A stretch of DNA of 64,000 nucleotides from Sphingopyxis sp. (GTDB taxonomy: Bacteria > Pseudomonadota > Alphaproteobacteria > Sphingomonadales > Sphingomonadaceae). How positions within the stretch are numbered: position 1 is the stretch's first letter; the number at the start of each line of letters is the position of its first letter. Under the pieces are notes generated by a model, which made no database searches, had not been told where the DNA came from, and saw only the letters and a program-made list of their open reading frames with translations. The translations under genes and the position numbers were made by a program. Shown piece after piece: positions 8,506 to 17,834 of this stretch. The stretch is from contig JAIXHQ010000003.1 of the NCBI GenBank assembly GCA_030145715.1, forward strand, positions 117,210-181,209. The letters run 5' to 3'.

Positions 8506-9561
8506 ATGGCGGCACAGGACAGCGGGCCGGGAGGCAAACAGCCTACGATCAACGATGTGGCGGCGCTGGCGGGCGTTTCGAAAAAGACGGTGAGCCGGGT
8601 CATCAACCGGTCGCAATTCCTGACCGACAAGACTCGCGCGGCAGTCGAACAGGCGATCGAGCAACTGGGCTTCGTTCCCAATCCACAGGCCCGCGCGCTT
8701 GCTTTTCGCCGCAATTTCCTGATCGCGCTGCTTCACGACAATCCGAACGCCCAGACAGTGCTCAATTTCCAGCGCGGTGTGCTCGACGCGATCAAGGACA
8801 GTGACCTTGCGCTGCTGGTGCGGCCGGTCGACCGGGGATCGGACGCGATGCTCGAAGATGTTCGCACCTTCCTGGAAAAACAGCGCCCGATTGGCGCGAT
8901 GCTGTTGCCGCCAATCTCGGAAAACGACGATCTGGCCGCGCTGTGCGACGATCTGGGTGTGCGCTATGTCCGCATCGGTTCGGCGCGCATCGACGATGCG
9001 ACACATTGCATTTCTTCGAATGACCGCGAGGTCGTCGCGCAGGCGGTGCGCGGACTGGTGTCGCTCGGTCATCGGCGGATCGGGTTCGTCCGGGGGCCGG
9101 TCGGTTTCCGATCGGCGGCAGAGCGCGAACAGGGCTTCCTCGAAGCACTCGCCGACGCGGGACTCGACCTGCCCGCCGAACTCAACGCACCGGGCAATTA
9201 CCGCTATGCTGCGGGCGTCGAGGCGGGAGAGGCCTTGCTGTCGCTGTCCGTCCCGCCGACCGCGATCTTCTGTTCGAACGACGAGATGGCGGCGGGGGTA
9301 ATGAGCGTCGCGCACGGCAAAGGCATCAGGGTGCCCGACGCGCTGTCGATCATCGGTTTCGACGACAGCCCGACCGCGACCCATATCTGGCCTGCGCTCA
9401 GCACGGTGCGCTGGCCGATCCGCGAGATGGGCGTGCGCGCGGCGCAAACGCTTGTCCCCGATTTTCTGGGTCCCGACGCCAAAGGCGGCGGTGACGAAAG
9501 CGCCGTCCTTGCCTCGACCTTCGTCGAACGCCAGTCGGTGGCGCCGCCACCGGGGCATTGA
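8506..9561 (+). CDS. LacI-family transcriptional regulator of the pectin locus
   Basis: 351 residues. The N-terminal helix-turn-helix is TINDVAALAGVSKKTVSRV (14-32) with the hinge GFVPNPQARALA (55-66), followed by a periplasmic-binding-protein-like sensor domain (HRRIGFVRGP; PTAIFCSNDEMAAGVM; IIGFDDSPTA; the late RWPIREMG). The start has GAGGAAAG upstream. Divergent from kduI; three near-identical CCGGT operators in this region precede the receptor, lyase and kduI genes, so it is their likely repressor, induced by a uronide intermediate such as KDG (inference; the effector cannot be read). Confidence 0.9.
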   Translation: MAAQDSGPGGKQPTINDVAALAGVSKKTVSRVINRSQFLTDKTRAAVEQAIEQLGFVPNPQARALAFRRNFLIALLHDNPNAQTVLNFQRGVLDAIKDSDLALLVRPVDRGSDAMLEDVRTFLEKQRPIGAMLLPPISENDDLAALCDDLGVRYVRIGSARIDDATHCISSNDREVVAQAVRGLVSLGHRRIGFVRGPVGFRSAAEREQGFLEALADAGLDLPAELNAPGNYRYAAGVEAGEALLSLSVPPTAIFCSNDEMAAGVMSVAHGKGIRVPDALSIIGFDDSPTATHIWPALSTVRWPIREMGVRAAQTLVPDFLGPDAKGGGDESAVLASTFVERQSVAPPPGH

Positions 9562-9645
9562 CTGCGCAAGTTCAGGCGAGCCGGCCGAATTTGTCGTAAT
9601 TTGTCGCAACGCCCGCATTGCGCTTGCAAGGCGGCAAGCAATCGG

Positions 9646-9664
9646 TTGAATAGGATATATTCAA
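9646..9664. promoter_or_regulatory. Inverted repeat upstream of the RND pump operon
   Basis: TTGAATA-GGATA-TATTCAA: perfect 7-base arms around a 5-base spacer, ending 35 bases before the adaptor start codon. Position fits an operator or a core promoter element controlling the pump. No regulator gene for the pump is adjacent, so the binder is unknown. Confidence 0.45.
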
Positions 9665-9699
9665 TCGCCCCCTGGCGAACGACACGAGATTTATCGACG

Positions 9700-10881
9700 A
9701 TGCTGGACAAAAGGTCGCTGTTGCTGGCCGGAACGCTGTGCGCCACGCTGCTTTCGCTTGGCGCCTGCACGAACAAGGACGAGAGTGGCGGGGGCGGCCG
9801 CGGCGCGCCGCAGGTCGGCTATATCGTCGTCCGGCAGGAAGCCGTGCCCGTAACGAGCGAATTGGGCGGCCGTACCGTCGCTTTCGAAACAAGCGAGGTT
9901 CGCCCGCAGGTAACGGGCCTGATCCGCCGACGCCTGTTCACCGAAGGCAGCCTGGTTCGCGCGGGCCAGCCGCTGTATCAGATCGACCCGAGCCTTTATC
10001 AGGCCGCGGCGGATCAGGCGAACGCCAACCTGGCCAGCGCCCGCGCCAGCGCGCAGGCCGCCGAAGAACGCGCCCGGCGGCTGGAACCGCTAGCCAAGAT
10101 GCAGGCGGTGGCCGAACAGGATTATACCGATGCGCTGGCGCAGGCACGCATGGCGCGCGCGGCCGTCGCGCAAAATGGCGCGGCGCTCGAAACAGCGCGC
10201 ATCAACCTGCGCTTTGCGACGATCACCGCGCCGATCAGCGGACAGATCGGCCGCAGCATTGCCACACCGGGCGCGCTGGTCAGCGCCAGTCAGGCGGCGC
10301 CGCTGACGACGATCCAGCAACTCGATCCCATCTATGTCGACATCCAGCAATCGAGCGCCGACCTGATCCGTCTGCGCCGCGCGCTTGACAATGGCGGCGT
10401 GACGCGCGGCAGCACGGCCGTTCGGCTGAAGCTGGAAGACGGCAGCAGCTATGGCCTTGTCGGTAGCGTCCAATTTTCCGACGTGACCGTAAACGCGGCG
10501 ACCGGCACGGTGACGCTGCGCGCGCGCTTTCCCAATCCGGACGGCCTGTTGCTGCCCGGCATGTTCGTGACCGCGCTGTTCGAACAGGCGATCAATCCGA
10601 CCGCGATGCTGGTGCCGCAACCCGCGGTCCAGCGCGATTTCGACGGATCGGCTTTCGTCTATGTGGTCGACAAGGGCAACAAGGCCATCCGGCGCAAGAT
10701 CGTCGCCGATCGGACATCGGGCGCCAATTGGGTCGTCACCGGCGGGTTGAAACCCGGCGAACGCGTCATCACCCAGGGGATCGGCACCCTGAAGCAGGGC
10801 GCCGACGTCCGCCCTGTCCCCGCAGACAGCGCGCAGCGGCTGGGAGCACCCAAGGGCGGCGCCCCCGCCAAGGGCAAATAG
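9700..10881 (+). CDS. RND efflux periplasmic adaptor lipoprotein (MexA/AcrA family)
   Basis: 393 residues. A lipoprotein signal peptide ends in LSLGAC (Cys23), so it is anchored in the inner membrane facing the periplasm. Domain order: first half of the lipoyl/barrel-sandwich (TVAFETSEVRPQVTGLIRRR), alpha-hairpin (about 85-145), second half (ATITAPISGQIGRSIATPGALV), beta-barrel, and C-terminal membrane-proximal domain with GLKPGERVITQGI. The start at 9700 is chosen since it gives the lipobox. It would link the pump (6 bases downstream) to the outer-membrane channel. Confidence 0.93.
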   Translation: MLDKRSLLLAGTLCATLLSLGACTNKDESGGGGRGAPQVGYIVVRQEAVPVTSELGGRTVAFETSEVRPQVTGLIRRRLFTEGSLVRAGQPLYQIDPSLYQAAADQANANLASARASAQAAEERARRLEPLAKMQAVAEQDYTDALAQARMARAAVAQNGAALETARINLRFATITAPISGQIGRSIATPGALVSASQAAPLTTIQQLDPIYVDIQQSSADLIRLRRALDNGGVTRGSTAVRLKLEDGSSYGLVGSVQFSDVTVNAATGTVTLRARFPNPDGLLLPGMFVTALFEQAINPTAMLVPQPAVQRDFDGSAFVYVVDKGNKAIRRKIVADRTSGANWVVTGGLKPGERVITQGIGTLKQGADVRPVPADSAQRLGAPKGGAPAKGK

Positions 10882-10887
10882 CCGCCG

Positions 10888-13800
10888 ATGTCGCGCCTTT
10901 TCATCGACAGACCGATATTCGCCTGGGTTCTGGCGATCATCGTCATGCTTGCGGGGATCGGTGCGCTGCGCGCGTTGCCCATCGAACAATATCCCGACAT
11001 CGCGCCCGCGCAGGTCAATATCCGCGCCTCCTATCCGGGCGCGTCGGCCGAAACGATCGAGAACAGCGTCACCCAGGTGCTGGAGCAACAACTGACCGGA
11101 ATCGACGGCCTGCTCTATTTCAGTTCGCAGTCCAGTTCGCGCGGACAGGCGAATATCACCGCCATCTTTGCCAAGGGCACTGATCCCGACATCGCGCAGG
11201 TGCAGGTGCAGAACAAGATCCAGTCGTCGATCTCCCGCCTGCCGCAGCAGGTGCAGGCGCAGGGCGTCCGCGTGAGCAAGTCCAATTCGGACACGCTGCT
11301 GATCGTCAGCGTTTTCGACAAGACCCGGACTCGGTCGAACTATGACGTGTCCGATTATCTGACGACCAGCATCCAGGACCCCCTGTCGCGCGTCGAAGGC
11401 GTCGGCGAGGTCACCGTGTTCGGTTCACCGCACGCGATGCGTATCTGGCTGAATCCTCAGCGGCTCGCGGCGGTATCACTGATGCCCGGCGACGTCATAT
11501 CGGCGATCGGCGCCCAGAACAGCGAAGTCGCGGCGGGCGAGGTCGGCGGCCTGCCTGCACCGCAGGGCCAGTTGCTGACCGCGACCGTGACCGCCCAGTC
11601 GCGACTGCAAACCCCCGAACAGTTCAGGAATATCGTCCTCAAGACGCTGCCCGACGGATCGTCGGTGCGGGTCGGCGATGTCGCGCGGGTCGAGATCGGG
11701 GCGGAAAATTACAGCTCGGTCGGACGCCTGGACCGCCAGCCCAGTGCCGGCATGGCCATTTCGCTGTCGCCCGGCGCCGACGCGCTGGGCACCGTCGAAC
11801 GGGTCAAGACGCGCATGACCGAACTGGCGCAGAACCTGCCCGATGGGCTGGACTATAAATATATCAACGACACGACGACCTTTATCCGCCTGTCGGTCAG
11901 CGAGGTCCAAAAGGCGCTGTTCGAAGCCATCGTCCTCGTCATTATCGTGATGTTCGTCTTTTTGCAGAGCTGGCGCGCCACATTGATCCCGGCGATCGCG
12001 GTGCCGGTGGTGCTGCTCGGCACATTCGGAATCTTCTATATGGCAGGGTTCAGCATCAACACGCTGACGCTGTTCGGCCTGGTTCTTGCCATCGGGCTGC
12101 TCGTCGACGACGCGATCGTCGTCGTCGAGAATGTCGAACGATTGATGGAAGACAATCCGGGCATGTCGGCGCGCGAGGCGACAATCCAGTCGATGAAGGA
12201 ATTGCAGGTCGCGCTGATCGCGATCGGGCTGGTCCTGTCCGCGGTCTTTTTGCCCATGGCCTTTTTCGGTGGATCGACCGGCGTGATCTATCGCCAGTTT
12301 TCGGTCACCATCGTATCGGCGATGGCCTTGTCGGTTTTCGTGGCGCTGATCCTCAGCCCTGCGCTGACATCGACGCTGCTCAAGCCCAGGACACATGGCA
12401 CCCCCGCACCCGGTCGCTTCCCCCGATTCGAGGCGTGGATGCAGCGGGCGAAGCATTGGTTCAACGACCGGTTCGATCGCACCACCCATCGCTATGTCGC
12501 CAGCGTCGAAAGGGTTGTCGCCCGCAAATGGCTGTTCCTTGGTCTTTACGCGCTGATCCTGCTTTTGTTGGCGGTGATGTTCCTTCGTCTTCCCGGCGGA
12601 TTTATTCCGGGTGAGGATCAGGGCCGGGTCCAGCTTCAATTCCGCCTGCCCGCCGGTGCGACGCAGGAACGGACGCTGGAGGTGCGCGACGCCATCGAGA
12701 ATTATCTGCTGCGCGTGGAAAAGCGGAACATCGATTCGCTGTTCGTGGTGGCCGGCGGGGGCGCCGGCGCATCGGGACAGAATACCGGCCAAGGTTTCAT
12801 GAACCTGGTCGATTGGGATAGCCGCCCCGGCGAGGACAACACCGCGGACGCCATCGCCGCCCGGACGCGCCAGGCGCTGTCGGGGCTGCGCGATGCCCAG
12901 ATATTCGCGCTCGTTCCCGGAGCGGTGCGCGGGCTGGGCGATGCGTCCGGCTTTACAATGCAGCTTCAGAATCGCAGCGGAATGACGCGCACGGAATTCG
13001 GCGCGGCGCGCGACCGGCTGTTGGCCATGGCGAATGCCAGTCCGAAGCTGACATCGGTGCGGCTGAGCGATCTTCCCGATGTCGCGTCGCTGAAGATCGA
13101 CATCGATACCCAGCGCCTGACCGCTTACGGGCTGACCAATGGCGACGTGAACACGACGCTGTCGACCGCCTGGGGCGGCCGTTATGTCAATGATTTCATC
13201 GACAACGGCCGCGTCAAGCGCGTGTTCGTTCAGGGCGATGCGCCTTACCGGTCGAAACCCGAAGACATGGGTCAATGGTTTGTGCGGTCGTCCGACGGCG
13301 CGATGTCGCCCTTTTCGGCCTTTGCGTCGATCGGCTGGTCGACGACGCCCAGCACCACGTCGCGCTTTCAGGGCGTGTCTGCCTTTGAAATTCAGGGCCA
13401 GCCCGCGGCGGGGACAAGTTCGGGCGAGGCGATGGACGAAATACAGCGGCTGGCGTCGCAGATCCCCGGAACCAGCGTCGCCTGGTCGGGTGCCTCCTAT
13501 CAGGAACGGCTGTCGTCGGGGCAGGCGCCCCTGCTCTATGCCCTGTCGCTGCTCGTCGTCTTCCTCTGCCTTGCGGCGCTTTATGAAAGCTGGTCGATCC
13601 CGGTCGCGGTCTTGCTGGTCATTCCGCTGGGCCTGGTCGGCGCGGTGTTCGCGGTGACGCTTCGCGGACTGGAGAACGACATTTATCTACAGATCGGCCT
13701 GTTGACGACGATGGGGCTCGCATCGAAAAATGCGATCCTGATGATCGAGTTTGCCGAACAGGAAGAAAAAAAGGGCAAGCGCGTGATCGACGCGGCGTTG

Positions 13801-14073
13801 CAGGCGGCGCGTATCCGCCTGCGTCCGATCCTGATGACCAGTTTCGCCTTTATCTTTGGCGTCCTGCCGCTTGCCCTTGCCACCGGCGCCGGCGCCAACA
13901 GCCGCGTCGCGATCGGCACGTCGGTCATCGGCGGGATGCTGACCGCGACGATCCTTGCCATCTTTTTCATCCCGCTGTTCTTCGTTCTCGTGCGGCGCGG
14001 CGTGCGCGACGGGCTGGCGGCGGCGCGGCGGTGCCTGGGCGGCAAGGATGATGCCGCCGGGGCACCGGCATGA
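10888..14073 (+). CDS. RND multidrug efflux transporter, HAE1 (AcrB/MexB) type
   Basis: 1061 residues, full length. Proton-driven inner-membrane exporter of hydrophobic/amphiphilic compounds. N-terminus MSRLFIDRPIFAWVLAIIVM is the usual TM1. The proton-relay aspartates are present as GLLVDDAIVVVENVER (Asp407, Asp408, same numbering as AcrB). Twelve membrane segments in two halves with large periplasmic loops are evident; the C-terminal half ends GGMLTATILAIFFIPLFFVL. Middle gene of the operon, overlapping the channel gene by ATGA. Substrates cannot be told from the sequence. Confidence 0.95.
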   Translation: MSRLFIDRPIFAWVLAIIVMLAGIGALRALPIEQYPDIAPAQVNIRASYPGASAETIENSVTQVLEQQLTGIDGLLYFSSQSSSRGQANITAIFAKGTDPDIAQVQVQNKIQSSISRLPQQVQAQGVRVSKSNSDTLLIVSVFDKTRTRSNYDVSDYLTTSIQDPLSRVEGVGEVTVFGSPHAMRIWLNPQRLAAVSLMPGDVISAIGAQNSEVAAGEVGGLPAPQGQLLTATVTAQSRLQTPEQFRNIVLKTLPDGSSVRVGDVARVEIGAENYSSVGRLDRQPSAGMAISLSPGADALGTVERVKTRMTELAQNLPDGLDYKYINDTTTFIRLSVSEVQKALFEAIVLVIIVMFVFLQSWRATLIPAIAVPVVLLGTFGIFYMAGFSINTLTLFGLVLAIGLLVDDAIVVVENVERLMEDNPGMSAREATIQSMKELQVALIAIGLVLSAVFLPMAFFGGSTGVIYRQFSVTIVSAMALSVFVALILSPALTSTLLKPRTHGTPAPGRFPRFEAWMQRAKHWFNDRFDRTTHRYVASVERVVARKWLFLGLYALILLLLAVMFLRLPGGFIPGEDQGRVQLQFRLPAGATQERTLEVRDAIENYLLRVEKRNIDSLFVVAGGGAGASGQNTGQGFMNLVDWDSRPGEDNTADAIAARTRQALSGLRDAQIFALVPGAVRGLGDASGFTMQLQNRSGMTRTEFGAARDRLLAMANASPKLTSVRLSDLPDVASLKIDIDTQRLTAYGLTNGDVNTTLSTAWGGRYVNDFIDNGRVKRVFVQGDAPYRSKPEDMGQWFVRSSDGAMSPFSAFASIGWSTTPSTTSRFQGVSAFEIQGQPAAGTSSGEAMDEIQRLASQIPGTSVAWSGASYQERLSSGQAPLLYALSLLVVFLCLAALYESWSIPVAVLLVIPLGLVGAVFAVTLRGLENDIYLQIGLLTTMGLASKNAILMIEFAEQEEKKGKRVIDAALQAARIRLRPILMTSFAFIFGVLPLALATGAGANSRVAIGTSVIGGMLTATILAIFFIPLFFVLVRRGVRDGLAAARRCLGGKDDAAGAPA

Positions 14074-15476
14074 TCCGCGCTGCGATCACTCCGATCGCCC
14101 TGTCGCTGGCGCTTGCCGGATGCTCGCTCGCGCCAAAGACGGTGTTGCCGCCGCCGCCGGTGCCGCAAAGCTGGCCGGTCGGCGATGCCTATCTGCTGCA
14201 AAGCGAGGCGGCGCTGCCTATCCTGTCGTACAAGAGCGTGTTCGGCGACACGCGCCTGCAGGCGATCGTCGATCAGGCGCTGGCGAACAACCGCGACCTG
14301 CGCGTCGCCTATGCCAATGTCGCCGCGGCGCGGGCGCAGGCGCGGCTCAGCCGCGCGGGACAATTCCCCGCACTCGGCGTAAACGCTGCCGGAGGCTATT
14401 CGGACGGCAGCGGCGCCGGAGCCGGAGCCGGAGCCGGCAATTTCTCGCTGCGCGGCGGGGTGACGGCGTTCGAGATCGATCTGTTCGGCCGTCTGGCCAA
14501 TATCGCCGAATCCGACCGCAACGCCGCACTGGCCACCGAAGCCGCGGCGCGCACCATCCGCCTGGCGCTGATCGCCGACCTGGCCGATGCCTGGGCCGGT
14601 TATGGCGCCGACCGCGACCTGTTGAAGATTGCCAAGGATACCGCCGCCAGTGCGCGCGAAAGCGTGCGGCTGACCCGCGCGCGGCTCGACGGCGGCATCG
14701 CACCGCGCACCGACCTGCGCCAGGCCGAACAGATCCTTGCCACCGCAGAGGATTCGATCGCGCAGCAGACGACGGCGATCGCGCAGGACGAAAATCTGAT
14801 CCGCCTGCTGGTCGGCGCCGACATCGACCCCGCCCTGCTTCCCGCCAGCCTTGCCGATGTGACGCCCGGCATCGTCGCCCTGCCCGCCGGGGTCAGTTCA
14901 CAGATATTGCTCCGCCGTCCCGACGTGATCGAGGCCGAATATCGGTTGCGCGCCGCCAACGCCAACATCGGCGCCGCGCGGGCACGGCTGTTCCCGACGA
15001 TCTCGCTGACCGGGCTGCTCGGCTTTGCCAGCAACGCCCTGACGGGCCTGTTCGACAGCGGATCGTTCAACTGGTCGGCAAGCGGCAATGCCAGCGCGAC
15101 GATCTTTGACGCCGGTGGGCGGCGCGCCGGGGTCGATGTGACCAGGGCGCAGCGCGACGCCGCGATCGCGGGTTATGAAGGCGCGATCCAGACCGCCTTT
15201 CGCGAAACCGCCGACGCGCTGGCGGTTCAGGGCATGATCGCCGAACGCGCGCGGGCCGCGGCGGCCAACACGGCGGCGGCTGCCGATACCGCGGCGCTGG
15301 CCAGCGCGCGGTACAAGGGCGGGGTCGACAGCTTTCTGTCGAACCTCGACGCGGAACGCAGCCTTTATACCGCGCGGCGAAGCGAAATCGGGACCCAGTT
15401 GTTGTTGGTCCAGACGCGGATCGCCTTGTTCCGCGCACTCGGCGGCGACAGCAGCGCAGGCGCCGCCACGCCCTGA
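14070..15476 (+). CDS. Outer-membrane efflux channel lipoprotein (OprM/NodT family)
   Basis: 468 residues. Lipoprotein signal with LAGC (Cys18). Two repeats of the TolC-like fold are visible, each with long helical hairpins (ANNRDLRVAYANVAAARAQARL; AAADTAALASARYKGGVDSFLSNLDAERSLYTARR) and the family segment SQILLRRPDVIEAEYRLRAA (kept here as landmark near 280). Completes the tripartite pump; its start codon overlaps the transporter stop (ATGA), indicating translational coupling. Confidence 0.93.
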   Translation: MIRAAITPIALSLALAGCSLAPKTVLPPPPVPQSWPVGDAYLLQSEAALPILSYKSVFGDTRLQAIVDQALANNRDLRVAYANVAAARAQARLSRAGQFPALGVNAAGGYSDGSGAGAGAGAGNFSLRGGVTAFEIDLFGRLANIAESDRNAALATEAAARTIRLALIADLADAWAGYGADRDLLKIAKDTAASARESVRLTRARLDGGIAPRTDLRQAEQILATAEDSIAQQTTAIAQDENLIRLLVGADIDPALLPASLADVTPGIVALPAGVSSQILLRRPDVIEAEYRLRAANANIGAARARLFPTISLTGLLGFASNALTGLFDSGSFNWSASGNASATIFDAGGRRAGVDVTRAQRDAAIAGYEGAIQTAFRETADALAVQGMIAERARAAAANTAAAADTAALASARYKGGVDSFLSNLDAERSLYTARRSEIGTQLLLVQTRIALFRALGGDSSAGAATP

Positions 15477-15533
15477 TCCCACAAGGAACCCCGGATCATG
15501 TCCGGCAAGGCACAGGCGGCATTCGACTCCGGC

Positions 15534-15562
15534 TTGACAATCCACCCCGCTCGCGCGCTAAT
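15534..15562 (+). promoter_or_regulatory. Promoter of imuA-imuB-dnaE2
   Basis: TTGACA (15534-15539), 17-base spacer, GCTAAT (15557-15562; four of six consensus bases). Transcription would begin within or just after the LexA box that starts at 15564, so a bound repressor would block initiation. Confidence 0.6.
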
Positions 15563-15563
15563 A

Positions 15564-15578
15564 GAACAAATCAGGAAC
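15564..15578 (+). promoter_or_regulatory. LexA (SOS) box, alphaproteobacterial type
   Basis: GAAC-AAATCAG-GAAC, an exact GAAC-N7-GAAC direct repeat, the known LexA-binding form of alphaproteobacteria. It ends two bases before the imuA ATG and overlaps the ribosome-binding site (AGGAAC). This puts the whole translesion cassette under SOS control. Confidence 0.85.
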
Positions 15579-15580
15579 AT

Positions 15581-16381
15581 ATGCGCGAGTCGTCCTCCCC
15601 TCTCGCCGGACTGCGAAAGCAGATCGCCCGGCTGGCCGCCGATGGTGGTCCCGCCAGCCGTCCGGCCGAAGGACGGCTGGCGAGCGGTCATGCCGGATTC
15701 GATGCCGCGATCGGCGGGGGATTGATGACTGGCAAGGCGCATGAATTTTTCGCTGCCGATGCCCTCGACGGCACCTGCGCGGCGGCCTTTGCCGCGCTGC
15801 TTGCGCTGCGCACCCCCGGCAAGGCACCGCTGATCTGGTTGCGCACCGCCGACGCCGCCAATCGCACCGGCCATATCTATGCCCCCGGCATCGCCGAACT
15901 GGGCGGCGATCCCGATCGGTTGCTGCTGGTCGAAACCCCCGACCCCCGAATGCTGCTCGCCTGTGCAAATGATGCGATCCGCTGCGCCGGATCGGCAGCG
16001 GTGATCGTCGAAAGCTGGGGGAAATTTCCGCTGCTTGACCTGACCGCAGGCCGCCGCCTCGTGCTGGGCGCGCGCGATGCCGGGACGACATTGCTGATGC
16101 TCCGCCTGAATGCCGCGCCCACGCCCAGCGTCGCCGAAACGCGCTGGAGCGTGGCCCCTGCCGCATCGCACATGCTTGCCGCCGATGCCCCCGGCGCGCC
16201 CGCCTTTGACCTCGAACTGCTCCGCTGGCGCGCGGGCCCCGCGGGCGGCCGCTGGCGACTGGACTGGAACCATGACGACAAAAGCTTTGGGCACCGCCTT
16301 GGGGAAACGCCGCTACCTGGCCCTCTTCTTTCCCTTCCTGCCCGCCGAACGCTTCCTGCGCACGGCGCCGCAGCCGCCTGA
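15581..16381 (+). CDS. imuA: ImuA, SOS translesion synthesis accessory protein
   Basis: 266 residues, RecA/SulA-like fold protein of the mutasome. Seen: SGHAGFDAAIGGGLMTGKAHEFFA at about 35-58 (degenerate Walker-A region), APLIWLRTADAANRTGHIYAPGI (with the family's WLR and LYAPGL-like motifs), RLVLGARDAGTTLLMLR. First gene of imuA-imuB-dnaE2; helps load or regulate ImuB and DnaE2 at lesions. The ATG follows directly after the LexA box. The last 110 bases overlap the imuB start region in another frame. Confidence 0.9.
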   Translation: MRESSSPLAGLRKQIARLAADGGPASRPAEGRLASGHAGFDAAIGGGLMTGKAHEFFAADALDGTCAAAFAALLALRTPGKAPLIWLRTADAANRTGHIYAPGIAELGGDPDRLLLVETPDPRMLLACANDAIRCAGSAAVIVESWGKFPLLDLTAGRRLVLGARDAGTTLLMLRLNAAPTPSVAETRWSVAPAASHMLAADAPGAPAFDLELLRWRAGPAGGRWRLDWNHDDKSFGHRLGETPLPGPLLSLPARRTLPAHGAAAA

Positions 16382-17834
16382 CGCCCCGCTCGTCTTTGCC
16401 GAAAAACAGCGCGGCGCGCTGCGCATCGCAAGCGTCGATCCAGCGGCGCAGGCGGCCGGGCTAGCCGTCGGCATGTCGCTTGCCGACGCACGCGCCCATG
16501 TGCCCGAACTGATCGCCGTTCCGCACGATCCGGTCGCCGATCACGCCTGGATCGACCGGCTCGCGCTCGGCTGTCACCGCTATACGCCGCTGGTGGCGCT
16601 CGACGCCCCCGACGGGCTGATCCTCGACATCGCGGGGGCCGCGCATCTGTTCGATGACGAAGCCGGGCTGATCGATGACGCCGAAACGCGCCTGTCGCGG
16701 CTTGGCATGACCGTCCGCCACGCCGCCGGTCCGACCGCCGATGCCGCCCGCGCGCTTGCCCGATACCAGTCGCGGCCCGCCCCCGACGAGGTGCAGGCGG
16801 TCCGCCGGCTCCCCGTCGCCGCGCTCGAACTGGAGCCCGAGGCGACGACCGCGCTGATCCGCGCCGGGCTGAAGACGATCGGCGACCTGGCAAGCCGCCC
16901 GATGGCGAATATCGCCGCGCGCTTTGGCGGCGACGCCACGACTGCGCTGCGCCGTATCCTGGGCGATGCGCCCAGCCCGCTCGACCCGCGCATCGCCCCT
17001 TTTCCCATCATGGCCGAACGCCGCTTTGCCGAACCGCTGGGCAGCACCGCCCATGCAACCAAGGTGCTGGCCGAACTGATCGCCGAAACGGGCGAGGATA
17101 TGCTCGAACGCGGCAAGGGCGGTCGCCATTTCCGGGCGACCTTTTTCCGCAGCGACGGCCTGGCGCGGAGCATCGATGTCGAGACCGGCCATGCGACCCG
17201 CGACACCGGGCTGGTCATGCGCCTTTTCGCCGAACGCATGGACGGACTCGCCGATCCTCTCGACCCCGGCTTTGGCTTTGACATGATCCGCCTTGCGGTT
17301 CCGCGGCTCGACCGGCTCGGCGCGACACAGTTGCGGCTCGAAGGCGGCGAGGCCCGCGCATCGGACCGGGGCGCCGCGATGGACGAACTGGTCGACCGGA
17401 TGACGATCCGGCTGGGGCGAAAGCGCGTGCGGCGCCTGCACGCCGAAAGCACGCATATTCCCGAACAGGCGCAGCTTGCCCTGCCCGCGCTCGATGCCCC
17501 GCCGCCACAGCCATGGACCATGCCCGATCCCGGCGAGCCGCCGACGCGCCCCTTCCATCTTTTCGACCCGCCGCAACCGATCGAGGTCATCGCCGAAGTT
17601 CCCGATGGCCCGCCGCACCAGTTTCGCTGGCGCCGCGCGACCCATGCGGTGCGCCGGTACGAAGGGCCCGAACGCATCGCCCCCGAATGGTGGCGGCGCC
17701 GCGACAATGGCGGGCTGACGCGCGACTATTACCGGGTCGAGGATGTCCAGGGCCGCCGTTTCTGGCTTTTCCGCCACGGCCTTTATGACGAAAAACCCGA
17801 TCCGCGCTGGTACATCCACGGGGTCTTCGCATGA
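16272..17834 (+). CDS. imuB: ImuB, catalytically inactive Y-family polymerase-like protein
   Basis: 520 residues. Adaptor that brings DnaE2 and ImuA to the beta clamp. The N-terminus (MTTKALGTALGKRRYLALFF, then PFLPAERF) matches ImuB. Y-family palm/finger outline is kept (GMSLADARAHVPELI; LDIAGAAHLF; RLGMTVRHAAGPTADAARALAR) but the catalytic acidic residues of true Y-polymerases are not evident, as is normal for ImuB. QAQLALPAL near residue 440 could be the clamp-binding motif. The start at 16272 leaves a 110-base overlap with imuA; an in-frame start 54 codons upstream lacks family sequence. Its stop overlaps the dnaE2 start (ATGA). Confidence 0.9.
   Translation: MTTKALGTALGKRRYLALFFPFLPAERFLRTAPQPPDAPLVFAEKQRGALRIASVDPAAQAAGLAVGMSLADARAHVPELIAVPHDPVADHAWIDRLALGCHRYTPLVALDAPDGLILDIAGAAHLFDDEAGLIDDAETRLSRLGMTVRHAAGPTADAARALARYQSRPAPDEVQAVRRLPVAALELEPEATTALIRAGLKTIGDLASRPMANIAARFGGDATTALRRILGDAPSPLDPRIAPFPIMAERRFAEPLGSTAHATKVLAELIAETGEDMLERGKGGRHFRATFFRSDGLARSIDVETGHATRDTGLVMRLFAERMDGLADPLDPGFGFDMIRLAVPRLDRLGATQLRLEGGEARASDRGAAMDELVDRMTIRLGRKRVRRLHAESTHIPEQAQLALPALDAPPPQPWTMPDPGEPPTRPFHLFDPPQPIEVIAEVPDGPPHQFRWRRATHAVRRYEGPERIAPEWWRRRDNGGLTRDYYRVEDVQGRRFWLFRHGLYDEKPDPRWYIHGVFA

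Noticed and set aside
11476..13275. A 599-codon open frame antisense to the RND transporter gene, and similar antisense frames at 1798-3246 (-), 3643-5805 (+), 5681-7504 (+), 8452-9618 (-), 16461-17903 (-) and 25927-27276 (-)
   Set aside because: All mirror well-identified genes and encode Arg/His/Asp-rich shadow sequence without domains or ribosome-binding sites.
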